The notes under the pieces are model-generated. The model ran no database searches. It was not told where the DNA came from and saw only the letters and a list, made by a program, of their open reading frames with translations. A DNA stretch of 64,000 nt, taken from positions 434,001 to 498,000 of the forward strand of contig QNUV01000021.1 in NCBI GenBank assembly GCA_003339645.1, read 5' to 3'. Of this stretch, positions 38,861-47,999 are shown one piece after another. The DNA is from Microbacterium arborescens. GTDB lineage: Bacteria > Actinomycetota > Actinomycetes > Actinomycetales > Microbacteriaceae. Numbering within the stretch: position 1 is the stretch's first letter; the number at the start of each line of letters is the position of its first letter. The position numbers and the translations under genes were made by a program.

Positions 38861-39439
38861 ATGAGCCTGCACATCACCGACGACGACGACGCCGATCAGC
38901 TGCTGACCGAGAACCCGCTCGCGCTGCTGATCGGGATGCTGCTCGACCAGCAGATCGCCATGGAGACGGCGTTCACGGGCCCGCTGAAGATCCGCGAGCG
39001 CGCGGGGTCGGTCGACGCGGCGACGATCGCGGGATACGACCCCGAGGAGTTCGTCGAGGTCTTCCGCCAGACGCCCGCCGTGCACCGGTTCCCCGGGTCG
39101 ATGGCAGGCCGCGTGCAGACGCTCTGCCAGACGATCGTGGACGACTGGGGTGGCGACGCCTCGGCGATCTGGACCTCCGGCGACCCGGATGGACCCACCG
39201 TCCTGAAGCGGCTCAAGGCGCTTCCCGGCTTCGGCGAGCAGAAGGCGAAGATCTTCCTCGCGCTCCTGGGCAAGCAGTACGGCTTCGCGGGCAGCGGATG
39301 GCGCGAGGCGGCCGGCTCCTACGGCGACGAGGGCTCCTTCCGCTCGGTGGCCGACATCGTCTCGCCCGAGTCGCTGACGAAGGTGCGCGAGTACAAGCGC
39401 GCGGCGAAAGCCGCTGCCAAGGAGGCTGCGAGCTCCTGA
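38861..39439 (+). CDS. HhH-GPD-type base-excision repair family protein
   Basis: The 192-residue protein belongs to the helix-hairpin-helix DNA glycosylase-like family. The HhH motif LKALPGFGEQKAKIFLALL lies at about residues 110-128. The N-terminal LLIGMLLDQQIAMETAFTGPLKI corresponds to the glycosylase helix bundle. It is short compared with MutY/Nth and has no Fe-S cluster cysteines. The ATG at 38861 is used; ATG 38852 in frame is possible. The lesion it recognises is unknown. Confidence 0.82.
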   Translation: MSLHITDDDDADQLLTENPLALLIGMLLDQQIAMETAFTGPLKIRERAGSVDAATIAGYDPEEFVEVFRQTPAVHRFPGSMAGRVQTLCQTIVDDWGGDASAIWTSGDPDGPTVLKRLKALPGFGEQKAKIFLALLGKQYGFAGSGWREAAGSYGDEGSFRSVADIVSPESLTKVREYKRAAKAAAKEAASS

Positions 39440-39449
39440 TCACCGGGGG

Positions 39450-39459
39450 TTTTCGAAAA
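39450..39459. promoter_or_regulatory. palindrome TTTTCGAAAA upstream of the xylanase
   Basis: A perfect 10-base palindrome with a central CG, the style of LacI-family operators, lies 77 bases before the xylanase ATG. It stands out from the GC-rich surroundings. Confidence 0.3.
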
Positions 39460-39523
39460 GGCTGGCGGAACGCGGCGGATATGTTTGAGTAGTCGACAAT
39501 CCTTTCCCCCGGTCTGCGCAAAG

Positions 39524-39531
39524 GAGCGCTC
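39524..39531. promoter_or_regulatory. GAGCGCTC palindrome overlapping the xylanase ribosome site
   Basis: The 8-base palindrome shares its core with the CebR-type operator of cellulose-degrading actinobacteria and overlaps AAAGGAG just before the ATG at 39537. The outer bases match poorly, so it may be chance. Confidence 0.25.
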
Positions 39532-39536
39532 GAACC

Positions 39537-42500
39537 ATGCGAATTCGTCGACCCCGAATACTGGCAGTCGCGGCGACCGCGGCCCTCGCCGCACCGCTGC
39601 TCGCCGCGACGGGAGCCGCCGCGGCCCCCACGGCCGCCGCCCCCGTCATCGCCAACGATTTCTCGACCCCCTCACTCGGCGACGCGCTGACGCAGAGCGG
39701 CGGCGACGGCTCGACCCTCGGCTACGCCGACGGAGCCCTTGTCGTACGGGACCGCGACGCCGACTACGTCGGCATCCAGACCGCGGCGGGCGTCCTCGAG
39801 CCCGAGACCGAATACACCGTCAGCGCGCGCCTGCGTCTCGCCGCCGGCACGCCCGACACGCAGGCGCGCTGGGTCGGCGTCCCCGGATACACCTGGATCG
39901 GCAATACGACCATCACGGCCGACGACTGGACGACCGTCACAGGGACCTGGACGTCGCCGGCCACCACCGACGACGTGCGGCTGTACCTCGGCACGGGCGA
40001 CATCGCCGGAACGGCCGCGTACACCTACCTCGTCGACGACGTCACCGTCACGGCGACGTCCGGCGATCCGGGCACGGATCCCGGAACCGGCCCGCAGACC
40101 CCCGGCACCGTTCTGATCGAGAGCGCGTTCGACGACGGCGCCCTCGGCGCCTGGCAGCCCCGGGTCGGGTCGAGCGGTGCGGGCCCGACCGTCCAGGTCG
40201 TGCCGGGCGGAGCCGACGAGTCGTCGCAAGCGGCACTCGTCAGCGACCGGACGCACGAGGGCGACGGCATCCTGCTGGACGTCACCGACACCCTCCTCGC
40301 GGGGCAGACCTACGCATTCTCGGCGGCCCTCCGCTTCGCGCCCGGCGCGGACCCCGGGCAGGGTCTCACCGTCTCGATGCGCACCGACGACGGCGGCACG
40401 GTCACCTACACCAACCTCCTGCAGGCCGAGAGCGTCTCGGCGACCGGATGGACGACCGTCGTCGGCGACATCACCGTCCCCGGTTACGACGCGGCCGCCG
40501 AGCTCTACATCGAGGCCCGCTACAACTCCGGCAACACCTCGCCGTTCCTCGTCGATCAGGTCCGGGTCACGGTGCCCGAGGCCGGCGAGGGCGACCTCGA
40601 TCTCACGCCGCTGAAGAACACGACCGACTTCCCCGTCGGCGTCGCGATCGATCAGCGCGAGACCGGCGGTGCGGCATCCGACCTGCTCCGGCACCACTTC
40701 GACCAGATCACGCCCGAGAACCACATGAAGGTCGAGGCCTGGTACGACGACCAGCAGCGGTTCCAGCGCCACCCGCAGGCCACCGCGCTGCTCGACTACG
40801 CGGCCGCGAACGACCTGCGCCTCTACGGACACGTCCTTCTGTGGCACGCGCAGACCCCCGACTGGTTCTTCCAGGATGCGTCGGGGCGCGAGCTCGCCGA
40901 CTCGGAGGCCGACAAGCAGCTGCTGCGCGACCGGCTCGCGACCCACATCGACGACGTCGCCCGATCGATCGCCGACGACTACGGCCTCTTCGGATCCGAG
41001 ACCAATCCCCTCGTCGCGTGGGACGTCGTCAACGAGGTCATCTCCGACCAGGCGACACCCGACGGCCTGCGGACCAGCCGGTGGCACGACGTCCTCGGCG
41101 AGGAGTTCATCCACCTCGCCTTCCGGCTCGCCGACCAGGCGTTCAACGTCGACTACGCCGCCCCGGGCTCGGACCGCCCCGTGAAGCTTTTCATCAACGA
41201 CTACAACACCGAGCAGGACGCCAAGGGCACGCAGTACGAGGCCCTCATCCGGCGGATGCTGGATGCCGGGACGCCGCTCGACGGGGTGGGCCACCAGTTC
41301 CACGTCTCGATCAACACCCCCGTCAGCGCTCTCGAGAGCACGCTCGACCGGTTCGCCGGTCTCGGCCTCATGCAGGCCGTCACCGAGCTCGACGTCACGG
41401 TCAACCCCGCCACCGCCGCGAACCTCGCGCGCCAGGGGTACTACTACCGCGACGCGTTCGACGTGTTCCGCGACTACCACGCCGGGGCACCGGCATCCGA
41501 GGGGCTCTACTCGGTCACCGTCTGGGGTCTCACCGACGCGCGTTCGTGGCGCTCGGAGCAGGCGCCGCTGCTGTTCGCGGGCGACCTGAGCGCGAAGTCG
41601 GCGTTCTACGGCGCGATCGGCCAGGACGACGGCCTGCCGCCGCTCGTGACGACCGCGGATGTGTTCCGCGGCGACGTCGACCTCGACGGGGCGATCGTCG
41701 ACTCCCCCGCGTGGCGCAACCTGCCCGAGCATCCGCTCACCGGCGACGCCGGCGGCTTCCAGACGCGCTGGAGCGACGACCATCTCACAGTGCTGGTCCG
41801 CTCGAACGCGCGGCCCGAGCGGATCGAGTTCACCTACGGCGACGACCAGGCCGTCTTCGGCGCCGGCGGCACGCTCGCTGGCCGGACCGTCGAGGCCGAG
41901 GGCGCGTTCTACTCCGTCGTCCGGCTGCCGCACGAGGCGCCCACCGTGGGCGCGACAGCCGCGTTCGATGTGCGCGTCTTCAGTGCGGACGGCCTCGCCG
42001 GATCATGGAACTCCGCGGGCGCGACGGGTCAGCTGACCTTCTACGAGGAGCTGTCGTACCTCGAGATCCCCCGCGCCGAGGCGATCACGGTCGACGCGGT
42101 CGTGGACGACGCGTGGGCTGCCGCGCCGCGGATCGAGACCGCCAAGCGCGTCGAGGGCGACGCCGCCGGGGCGAGAGCGACGGTCCGCACGCTCTGGCGC
42201 GACAACGTGCTCTACGCGCTGTTCGAGGTCGTCGACCCCGAGATCGACACCGCGAACAGCGACCCCTGGAACCGCGACGGCGTCGAGATCTTCCTCGACC
42301 TCGGAAACACAAAGAACGGCGCGTACGGTCCCAACGACACGCAGATCCGAATCACCGTCGACGGCGACGTCACCTTCGGCACCGGCAACGAGGCGCTCCA
42401 GCGGTCACGACTGCTCGATAGCGCGACCGCCCGCACCGCCGACGGGTACATCGTCGAGGCGGCGATCGACCTCGTCGGCCAGTCCGGCGGGCAGAGCGAC

Positions 42501-43130
42501 GTTCCGCTCGGCGGCGCCGGCGCCTTCCAGGGCTTCGACGCGCAGGTGAACGACGCCCGCGGCGGGTCGCGCTTCGCCGTGCACACGTGGGCCGAGCCGA
42601 CCGGAACGGGCTACCAGACCACCTCGCGGTGGGGCGTCCTGCACCTCGTCGAGTCGGTGACCACGCCCGGCGAACCGGGCGAACCCGCCGCGTGGGCGAC
42701 GATCGACGTCGGCGACGGCCGTGTCGCCCAGGGCGGATCGCTGCCCGTGCGGGTCTCGGGCCTCGAGCCGCAGCAACAGATCGGCGCCACGCTCTACAGC
42801 GATCCGATCGTCGTCAGCGGCATCCCCGCGGCCGACGCGTCGGGCGAGGTGCGCTTCGCCGTCGCCATCCCCCGAGACCTCGAGGTCGGCGAGCACACGC
42901 TCGTGATCACCTCACCAGGGTTGGACGACATCCGTGTGGCCGTGACGGTCGTGAGCGCGGCCGGCAGCGGCGGCGCGGGCGGCAGCGGCGGCGCGGGCGG
43001 CACGGCCAGTGCGGGTAGCAGCCTCAGCGCGACCGGCGGCGAACTGCCGTGGGGCGCAGCACTCGCGGCCGCGGTCCTCCTGACCGCCGGCGGCCTGTTC
43101 CTCGCGCTCCGTCGTCGCCGGACCCCCTGA
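39537..43130 (+). CDS. secreted, cell-wall-anchored GH10 endo-1,4-beta-xylanase with several binding modules
   Basis: This 1197-residue extracellular xylanase carries, in order: signal peptide (1-30); two CBM4/9-like beta-sandwich modules (about 36-175 and 190-350); a GH10 domain (about 355-690) with acid/base E500 in WDVVNEV and nucleophile E617 in VTELDV; a linker module and a CBM9 module (about 840-1043); an Ig-like domain (about 1050-1140); a GSGGAGGSGGAGG linker; and a sortase-type tail LSATGGELP, hydrophobic span, RRRR. LAxTG-like tails are used by class E sortases in actinobacteria. AAAGGAG is the ribosome site. No transporter or xylosidase genes adjoin it. Confidence 0.93.
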   Translation: MRIRRPRILAVAATAALAAPLLAATGAAAAPTAAAPVIANDFSTPSLGDALTQSGGDGSTLGYADGALVVRDRDADYVGIQTAAGVLEPETEYTVSARLRLAAGTPDTQARWVGVPGYTWIGNTTITADDWTTVTGTWTSPATTDDVRLYLGTGDIAGTAAYTYLVDDVTVTATSGDPGTDPGTGPQTPGTVLIESAFDDGALGAWQPRVGSSGAGPTVQVVPGGADESSQAALVSDRTHEGDGILLDVTDTLLAGQTYAFSAALRFAPGADPGQGLTVSMRTDDGGTVTYTNLLQAESVSATGWTTVVGDITVPGYDAAAELYIEARYNSGNTSPFLVDQVRVTVPEAGEGDLDLTPLKNTTDFPVGVAIDQRETGGAASDLLRHHFDQITPENHMKVEAWYDDQQRFQRHPQATALLDYAAANDLRLYGHVLLWHAQTPDWFFQDASGRELADSEADKQLLRDRLATHIDDVARSIADDYGLFGSETNPLVAWDVVNEVISDQATPDGLRTSRWHDVLGEEFIHLAFRLADQAFNVDYAAPGSDRPVKLFINDYNTEQDAKGTQYEALIRRMLDAGTPLDGVGHQFHVSINTPVSALESTLDRFAGLGLMQAVTELDVTVNPATAANLARQGYYYRDAFDVFRDYHAGAPASEGLYSVTVWGLTDARSWRSEQAPLLFAGDLSAKSAFYGAIGQDDGLPPLVTTADVFRGDVDLDGAIVDSPAWRNLPEHPLTGDAGGFQTRWSDDHLTVLVRSNARPERIEFTYGDDQAVFGAGGTLAGRTVEAEGAFYSVVRLPHEAPTVGATAAFDVRVFSADGLAGSWNSAGATGQLTFYEELSYLEIPRAEAITVDAVVDDAWAAAPRIETAKRVEGDAAGARATVRTLWRDNVLYALFEVVDPEIDTANSDPWNRDGVEIFLDLGNTKNGAYGPNDTQIRITVDGDVTFGTGNEALQRSRLLDSATARTADGYIVEAAIDLVGQSGGQSDVPLGGAGAFQGFDAQVNDARGGSRFAVHTWAEPTGTGYQTTSRWGVLHLVESVTTPGEPGEPAAWATIDVGDGRVAQGGSLPVRVSGLEPQQQIGATLYSDPIVVSGIPAADASGEVRFAVAIPRDLEVGEHTLVITSPGLDDIRVAVTVVSAAGSGGAGGSGGAGGTASAGSSLSATGGELPWGAALAAAVLLTAGGLFLALRRRRTP

Positions 43131-43160
43131 CCCGCGGTCTCGACCTCGGGCACGAACGTC

Positions 43161-43221
43161 GGAGAAAAGCGCGAACCTCGGAGTCCATCACAGGATGGCT
43201 CCGAGGTTCGCGACGTTCTCC
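43161..43221. terminator. long inverted repeat between the xylanase and glyS genes
   Basis: GCGAACCTCGGAG (43171-43183) pairs perfectly with 43199-43211. Outside it GGAGAA pairs with TTCTCC (43161-43166/43216-43221), and inside it CCATC pairs with GATGG (43185-43189/43194-43198). It lies between convergent genes and can serve both strands. There is no strong T-tract. Confidence 0.65.
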
Positions 43222-43234
43222 GCCCGCAGGTGCG

Positions 43235-44623
43235 TCAGGCGCCGCGCAGGCGCTCGGCGAGATAGCCCTCGAGCGCGTCGAGGGCGATGCGCTCCTGGGC
43301 CATCGAGTCGCGGTCGCGCACCGTGACGGCGCGGTCATCGAGCGAGTCGAAGTCGACGGTGACGCAGAACGGCGTGCCGACCTCGTCCTGACGGCGGTAG
43401 CGGCGCCCGATCGCGCCGGCGTCGTCGAAGTCGATGTTCCAGCCGCGGCCCCGAAGGGTGTCGGCGACCTCGCGCGCCAGCGGCGACAGGCGCTCGTTGC
43501 GACTGAGCGGCAGCACCGCCACCTTCACGGGAGCCAGGCGCGGGTCGAGGCGCAGCACGGTGCGGGTGTCGACGCCGCCCTTCGCGTTCGGCACCTCTTC
43601 CTCGTCGTAGGCGTCGACGAGGAAGGCCATCATCGCGCGCGTCAGACCGAACGAGGGCTCGATGACGTACGGCGTGTACTTCTCGCCGGAGGCCTGGTCG
43701 AAGTAGGTCAGCGACTGACCGGATGCCTCGGAGTGGCTGCCCAGGTCGTAGTCGGTGCGGTTCGCGACGCCCATGAGCTCGCCCCACTCCTTGCCCGGGA
43801 ATCCGAAGCGGTACTCGACGTCGATCGTGCCGGCGGAGTAGTGGGCGCGGTCGTCCTCGGGAACGTCGAAGCGCCGCATGTTGTCGGCGTCGATGCCGAG
43901 CTCGATGAACCAGTTCCAGCACGCCTCGACCCAGTGCTCGAACCACTGCTGCGCCTCGGCGGGCGGCGTGAAGAACTCGATCTCCATCTGCTCGAACTCG
44001 CGCGTGCGGAAGATGAAGTTGCCCGGCGTGATCTCGTTGCGGAACGCCTTGCCGACCTGGCCGATGCCGAACGGCGGCTTCTTGCGGCTCGCGGTCAGAA
44101 CGTTCGAGAAGTTCACGAAGATGCCCTGAGCGGTCTCGGGGCGCAGGAAGTACAGGCCGGTCTCGTCGTCGACGACGCCGAGGTAGGTCTTCACCAGGCC
44201 CGAGAACGACTTGGGCTCGGTGTACTGACCCTTCGTGCCGCAGTTCGGGCACGGGACATCGGCCAGACCGTTCTCGGCCGTGCGGCCCTTGCGCGCCTCG
44301 AAGTCCTCGATGAGGGTGTCCTCGCGGAAGCGCTTGTGGCACTGCAGGCACTCGACCAGGGGGTCGGTGAAGGTCGCGACGTGGCCGGAGGCCTCCCAGA
44401 CGCGCTTGGGCAGGATGATCGATGAGTCGAGGCCGACCATGTCGCCGCGACCGCGGACGAACGTCTGCCACCACTGACGGCGGATGTTCTCCTTGAGTTC
44501 GGTGCCGAGGGGGCCGTAGTCCCACGCGGAGCGCGAACCGCCGTAGATCTCCCCCGCCTGGAAGACGAACCCGCGGTGACGGGCGAGGGCGATGACTTTG
44601 TCGAGGCGGGACTGCTCGGCCAC
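43235..44623 (-). CDS. glyS: glycine--tRNA ligase (alpha2 type)
   Basis: This enzyme charges tRNA-Gly in the cytoplasm. The 462-residue class II synthetase has [21 protein letters not shown] at the N-terminus. It has motif 2 [21 protein letters not shown], motif 3 near [12 protein letters not shown], and an inserted zinc-finger-like segment (CLQCHKRF and PCPNCGTKG). The GTG at 44623 has GAGGAG ideally spaced, so the in-frame extension to 44740 is rejected. It is divergent from the SPFH gene across 140 bases that hold the two promoters. Confidence 0.97.
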   Translation of the reverse strand: MAEQSRLDKVIALARHRGFVFQAGEIYGGSRSAWDYGPLGTELKENIRRQWWQTFVRGRGDMVGLDSSIILPKRVWEASGHVATFTDPLVECLQCHKRFREDTLIEDFEARKGRTAENGLADVPCPNCGTKGQYTEPKSFSGLVKTYLGVVDDETGLYFLRPETAQGIFVNFSNVLTASRKKPPFGIGQVGKAFRNEITPGNFIFRTREFEQMEIEFFTPPAEAQQWFEHWVEACWNWFIELGIDADNMRRFDVPEDDRAHYSAGTIDVEYRFGFPGKEWGELMGVANRTDYDLGSHSEASGQSLTYFDQASGEKYTPYVIEPSFGLTRAMMAFLVDAYDEEEVPNAKGGVDTRTVLRLDPRLAPVKVAVLPLSRNERLSPLAREVADTLRGRGWNIDFDDAGAIGRRYRRQDEVGTPFCVTVDFDSLDDRAVTVRDRDSMAQERIALDALEGYLAERLRGA

Positions 44624-44763
44624 AGGTGGCTCCTCATGGTCGTTTTCGGGATGCGCCAGCGGCGCGGATGCCGCAGACAACGGCATCCTCGATTCTAGTC
44701 GCGCCGCGCAGGCCGACCCCGATACGGTCGAAGGACACATCGTTACGCACGGGAAAGGTCAGC

Positions 44764-46149
44764 ATGGAAGCTCTATTCGCCGGAGGCGCGCTCGTGATCG
44801 GCGGCATCGCCGTGATCGCCGTCATCATTCTTCTGATCTTCCTGCTGGTCATGGTGCGGGCCTGGTACAAGGTCGCCAAGGCCGACCAGGCGCTCGTCGT
44901 CGTCGGTCGCAACCAGAAGAACGCGGCGGGAGACTCCTCGCGCATCTCGGTCATCACCGGAGGCGGCGCCCTCGTCAACCCGCTGACCCAGCGCGCCGAG
45001 ATGATCTCGCTGCGCGCACGTCAGATCAAGATGGAGCCCACGGCTCAGGCATCCAACGGCGTCACCGTCATGGTCGCGGGCGTCGCGCTCGTGAAGATCG
45101 GCTCGGACCCGGAGTTCGTCCGTCGCGCCGCCGAGCGCTTCCTGTCGCAGGACGGCGCGATCGAGCAGTTCACGACCGAGCAGCTCGAGGGCGCGCTCCG
45201 CGGCGTCGTCGCGACGCTGACCGTCGAGCAGCTGATGAAGGACCGCCAGAAGCTGTCGGACCAGATCGCCGAGGGCATCAAGAGCGACCTGCTGGCCCAG
45301 GGCCTTATCCTCGACTCGTTCCAGATCCAGGGCATCACCGACAAGAACGGCTACATCGACGCCCTCGGCGCGACCGAGGTCGAGCGCGTTCGCCGCGAGG
45401 CCGAGGTCGCCCGCATCAACGCGGCCCGCGAGGTCAAGGCGCGTCAGCTCGCCACCGACGAGGCGAACCTGATCGAGCAGACCGCGTACGACAAGAACTC
45501 CGCCGCCGCCTCCGCTGAGGTCGGTCGCGCCCGTGCCGAGGCGGAGCAGGCCGAGGCCCTCGCCCGGGCACAGCGCGAGCAGGACGTGCTGCTGCAGGCC
45601 GCCGAGAACCGGCAGGCCCAGCTCGACGCCGACATCAAGAAGGTCGCCGACGCCTCGCTCTACGAGCGCCAGCGCAAGGCCGACGCCGACGCGTACGCCG
45701 AGGTCAAGGCCGCTGAGGCCCGCGCCCAGATCGCCGCCCAGGAGGCCGAGGCCACGCGTCTGCGTGCTCAGGCCGAGGCCGACGCCGTGCGCCTGGCGGG
45801 TGAGGCCCGCGCCGAGGCGATCGAGGCCGAGGCCGCCGCCATCGCCCAGAACCAGGAGGCCCTGCTCGCGCAGCGTGCGATCGAGGCCCTCGTGCCGCTG
45901 ATGACCGAGTTCGCCCGCGGCTTCGACAAGGTCGGTTCCATCACGGTGCTCGGCGGCGACGGCGCGTCGAGCCACATCGCCTCGGAGAGCGCGTCGAGCA
46001 TGCGCGCCACCTTCGACGCGGTGCAGGCGACGACCGGCATCGACCTGCGTCAGATCATCCAGGGCCAGGCAACCGGCCGCGGTGTCGCCCAGGGTCTGCG
46101 GGAGGACGACGCCGCCGCGGCTGCTCCGGCTGCGGCCCCGGCGGAGTGA
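44764..46149 (+). CDS. SPFH/band-7 flotillin-like membrane protein
   Basis: The 461-residue protein has an N-terminal membrane span (about 6-32) and an SPFH domain (about 35-190; DQALVVVGRNQK, VMVAGVALVKIGSD). A long glutamate/alanine-rich coiled coil follows (about 215-370; EVARINAAREVKARQ, EAEATRLRAQAEAD), then a C-terminal Ala/Pro tail. This is the flotillin/YuaG arrangement, which scaffolds lipid microdomains. GAAAGG precedes the ATG. A NfeD partner, often next to such genes, is absent here. Transcription probably ends at the nested hairpin downstream. Confidence 0.9.
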   Translation: MEALFAGGALVIGGIAVIAVIILLIFLLVMVRAWYKVAKADQALVVVGRNQKNAAGDSSRISVITGGGALVNPLTQRAEMISLRARQIKMEPTAQASNGVTVMVAGVALVKIGSDPEFVRRAAERFLSQDGAIEQFTTEQLEGALRGVVATLTVEQLMKDRQKLSDQIAEGIKSDLLAQGLILDSFQIQGITDKNGYIDALGATEVERVRREAEVARINAAREVKARQLATDEANLIEQTAYDKNSAAASAEVGRARAEAEQAEALARAQREQDVLLQAAENRQAQLDADIKKVADASLYERQRKADADAYAEVKAAEARAQIAAQEAEATRLRAQAEADAVRLAGEARAEAIEAEAAAIAQNQEALLAQRAIEALVPLMTEFARGFDKVGSITVLGGDGASSHIASESASSMRATFDAVQATTGIDLRQIIQGQATGRGVAQGLREDDAAAAAPAAAPAE

Positions 46150-46160
46150 CCCCGCGCTGA

Positions 46161-46242
46161 CTCCTCAGATCCGACGACGCCCCGTCTCACCTCCCGTGTG
46201 ATGACGGGGCGCCGTCGGTTTCGGGCGCCCGGATCCGAGGAG
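46161..46242 (+). terminator. nested inverted repeats after the SPFH gene
   Basis: An inner stem (46171-46186 with 46203-46218, one mismatch) carries an extra TCAC/GTGA cap and is followed by GGTTTC, a good terminator shape. An outer stem (46161-46172 with 46231-46242, one mismatch) uses two of the same bases, so the two cannot both form fully. Confidence 0.7.
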
Positions 46243-46290
46243 TTACCGCGCGCCCTTGTCAACCGGGTGCGCCGCCACGCCGTCCGTTCG

Positions 46291-46296
46291 TAGCGT
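46291..46296 (+). promoter_or_regulatory. -10 box TAGCGT of the SDR gene (leaderless)
   Basis: TAGCGT ends six bases before the ATG at 46303; no Shine-Dalgarno is present. Confidence 0.5.
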
Positions 46297-46302
46297 CAGG
46301 AC

Positions 46303-47109
46303 ATGACCTTCACTCCTCGCCGTGCCATCGTGACCGCTTCCGATTCGGGGATCGGCCGCGCGACCGCCCTCGCCCTCGCCGACGCCGGAATGGACGTCGG
46401 GGTCACCTGGCACTCCGATGAGGAGGGCGCGAACGAGACCGCCGAGGGTGTCCGGGCCCGGGGCCGCAAGGCCGTCGTCGCGCAGTTCGACGCGACCGAG
46501 TTCGAGAAGGTCCCCGGTGTCATCGAGCAGCTCGCCGCAGACCTCGGCGGCCTCGACGTCTTCGTCAACAACGCCGGCGGGGGCACCGGGGGGCCCGTGC
46601 TCGACCTCGACCTCGACGGCTGGCGCACGGTCGTCGCGCTCAACCTCGACGGCGCCTTCCTCGGGATGCAGACCGCCGCGAAGCTCATGGCGGATGCCGG
46701 CGACGGCGGCCGCATCATCGCGGTGACGAGCGTCCACGGCTCGCAGCCGCGCGTGGGCTCGGCCGCCTACGTCGCCTCGAAGCACGGGCTCGAGGGCCTC
46801 GTGAAGACGATGGCGCAGGAGCTCGGCCCCCGTGACATCACCGTCAACTCCGTCGCCCCGGGCGAGATCGCGACGCCCATCAACGACATGGAGGGCGACG
46901 AGGCCGAGAAGACCCACCGTCCCGGCATCCCGATCCCGCGCCCCGGCAAGCCCGAGGAGATCGCAGCCGTGGTGGCCTTCCTCGCCTCGCCGGCCTCGTC
47001 GTACGTCACCGGCGCAACGTGGGTCGTCGACGGCGGGATGCTGCAGATGGGCCCGCAGGCCGGCTCGCACATGGAGTCCGACGACTGGCGCGACGCCGGC
47101 GCCGAGTAG
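46303..47109 (+). CDS. short-chain dehydrogenase/reductase (classical)
   Basis: This NAD(P)-dependent oxidoreductase has 268 residues. The cofactor motif is VTASDSGIGRATALALADAG at about residue 10, with NNAGGG (about 88) and the catalytic Ser and YVASKHG (about 160). The tail ITVNSVAPGEIATPIND and PGKPEEIAAVVAFLASPASSYVTG is typical of glucose/3-oxoacyl dehydrogenase-like SDRs. The glycine-rich loop reads ASDSGIG, a variant of TGxxxGIG seen in some family members. It is a single-gene unit flanked by strong hairpins; the substrate is unknown. Confidence 0.9.
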   Translation: MTFTPRRAIVTASDSGIGRATALALADAGMDVGVTWHSDEEGANETAEGVRARGRKAVVAQFDATEFEKVPGVIEQLAADLGGLDVFVNNAGGGTGGPVLDLDLDGWRTVVALNLDGAFLGMQTAAKLMADAGDGGRIIAVTSVHGSQPRVGSAAYVASKHGLEGLVKTMAQELGPRDITVNSVAPGEIATPINDMEGDEAEKTHRPGIPIPRPGKPEEIAAVVAFLASPASSYVTGATWVVDGGMLQMGPQAGSHMESDDWRDAGAE

Positions 47110-47133
47110 CCCGCGCCACCCCGACGCACACCC

Positions 47134-47190
47134 CGAGGTCCCACTTGGGCCGGTTACGCAGAGCTGATGCCTGGCCGAAGTGGGACCTCG
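47134..47190. terminator. long inverted repeat between convergent SDR and GNAT genes
   Basis: CGAGGTCCCACTT (47134-47146) pairs perfectly with AAGTGGGACCTCG (47178-47190), and a further six pairs extend inward after one mismatch. It can act as a bidirectional terminator. Confidence 0.65.
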
Positions 47191-47231
47191 CTCGGTTGCG
47201 GCTGCGATTGCGGATGCAGGCGCAGGTCAGG

Positions 47232-47963
47232 TCAGGGCCGGACGAGGAGGTAGCCGCGCTGGTCGTCGAAGCCGCCGACGGAGAGCCCGGCCGCGAAGTG
47301 CTCGAGGAACTGCGCGCGCACGCGGTCGCGCCAGGCGTCGGCTTCGGCCGGGGACGCGGCGCGGATGGCATGGATGTCGTCGGGCACCTCGATCGTCGCG
47401 ACGATCCGGTCGTCGGACGGACGCTCCTGCGGCGGCGCCGCGAGCGGCCACGTCACCATGAGGCGGTCGGTGACCTCGCCGCGGTTGATGCCGTCGTCCA
47501 TGAGGCCGTACTGGTCGACGAGGTAGTCGCTGATGCGGGCTCCGAGCACCTGCAGGTTGAAGTGCGCGTTGCGCGCGAACAGCGGGTCGAAGGTCCACGT
47601 GATCGTGCCGACCTCGCGGGCGAAGGCCCACGCCCGCTGATGCTGCTTGAGCACGCGTCCGAGCCCCTGCTGCTGGTACTCCGGCAGCACACCGGTCACG
47701 TGCGAGTGCATCGACCGCGCTCCGGGCTCGGCGAAGAACGCCACCGACGCGCCGACGACCCGGTCGCCGTCGAAGAGGCCGACCACGTAGTTGCCCGAGT
47801 AGGCCAGCGCGCGCATGAGGTTCGTGGGCACCGAATCGCGGTCGCCGCCCCACACCTCGCGCAGCACCGCGGCGCCGGCGAAGATGTCGGCGACGGTCTC
47901 GAGGGGGCGGATGTCGATCCCCGCGGGCACGTCGGCTGGGATCGGGGGAACGCTCTCGCTCAT
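47232..47963 (-). CDS. GNAT-family acetyltransferase (COG3375-like)
   Basis: This 243-residue protein is larger than ordinary GNATs and matches the predicted-acetyltransferase group with a conserved C-terminal half. The acetyl-CoA region is HVTGVLPEYQQQGLGRVLKQHQRAWA (about 90-115). The WTFDPLFARNAHFNLQVLGAR segment is a hallmark of this subgroup. TAGGGT six bases before the ATG at 47963 suggests a leaderless mRNA. It is divergent from the MFS gene with 36 bases between starts. The substrate is unknown. Confidence 0.85.
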   Translation of the reverse strand: MSESVPPIPADVPAGIDIRPLETVADIFAGAAVLREVWGGDRDSVPTNLMRALAYSGNYVVGLFDGDRVVGASVAFFAEPGARSMHSHVTGVLPEYQQQGLGRVLKQHQRAWAFAREVGTITWTFDPLFARNAHFNLQVLGARISDYLVDQYGLMDDGINRGEVTDRLMVTWPLAAPPQERPSDDRIVATIEVPDDIHAIRAASPAEADAWRDRVRAQFLEHFAAGLSVGGFDDQRGYLLVRP

Positions 47964-47969
47964 GAGCCC

Positions 47970-47975
47970 ACCCTA
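47970..47975 (-). promoter_or_regulatory. -10 box TAGGGT of the COG3375-like gene
   Basis: The minus-strand TAGGGT ends six bases before the ATG at 47963. It is 12 bases from the opposing -10 box of the MFS gene. Confidence 0.5.
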
Positions 47976-47987
47976 CGCCGCCGCGGA

Positions 47988-47993
47988 TAGCCT
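47988..47993 (+). promoter_or_regulatory. -10 box TAGCCT of the MFS gene
   Basis: TAGCCT ends six bases before the ATG at 48000. The intervening GAAGGG is too close to the ATG to be an ideal ribosome site. Confidence 0.5.
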
Positions 47994-47999
47994 GAAGGG

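Noticed and set aside
39672-41933. 753-residue open frame antisense to the xylanase
   Set aside because: Its translation is low-complexity Val/Arg/Gly/Glu-rich with no motif, a typical shadow frame of a GC-rich gene.
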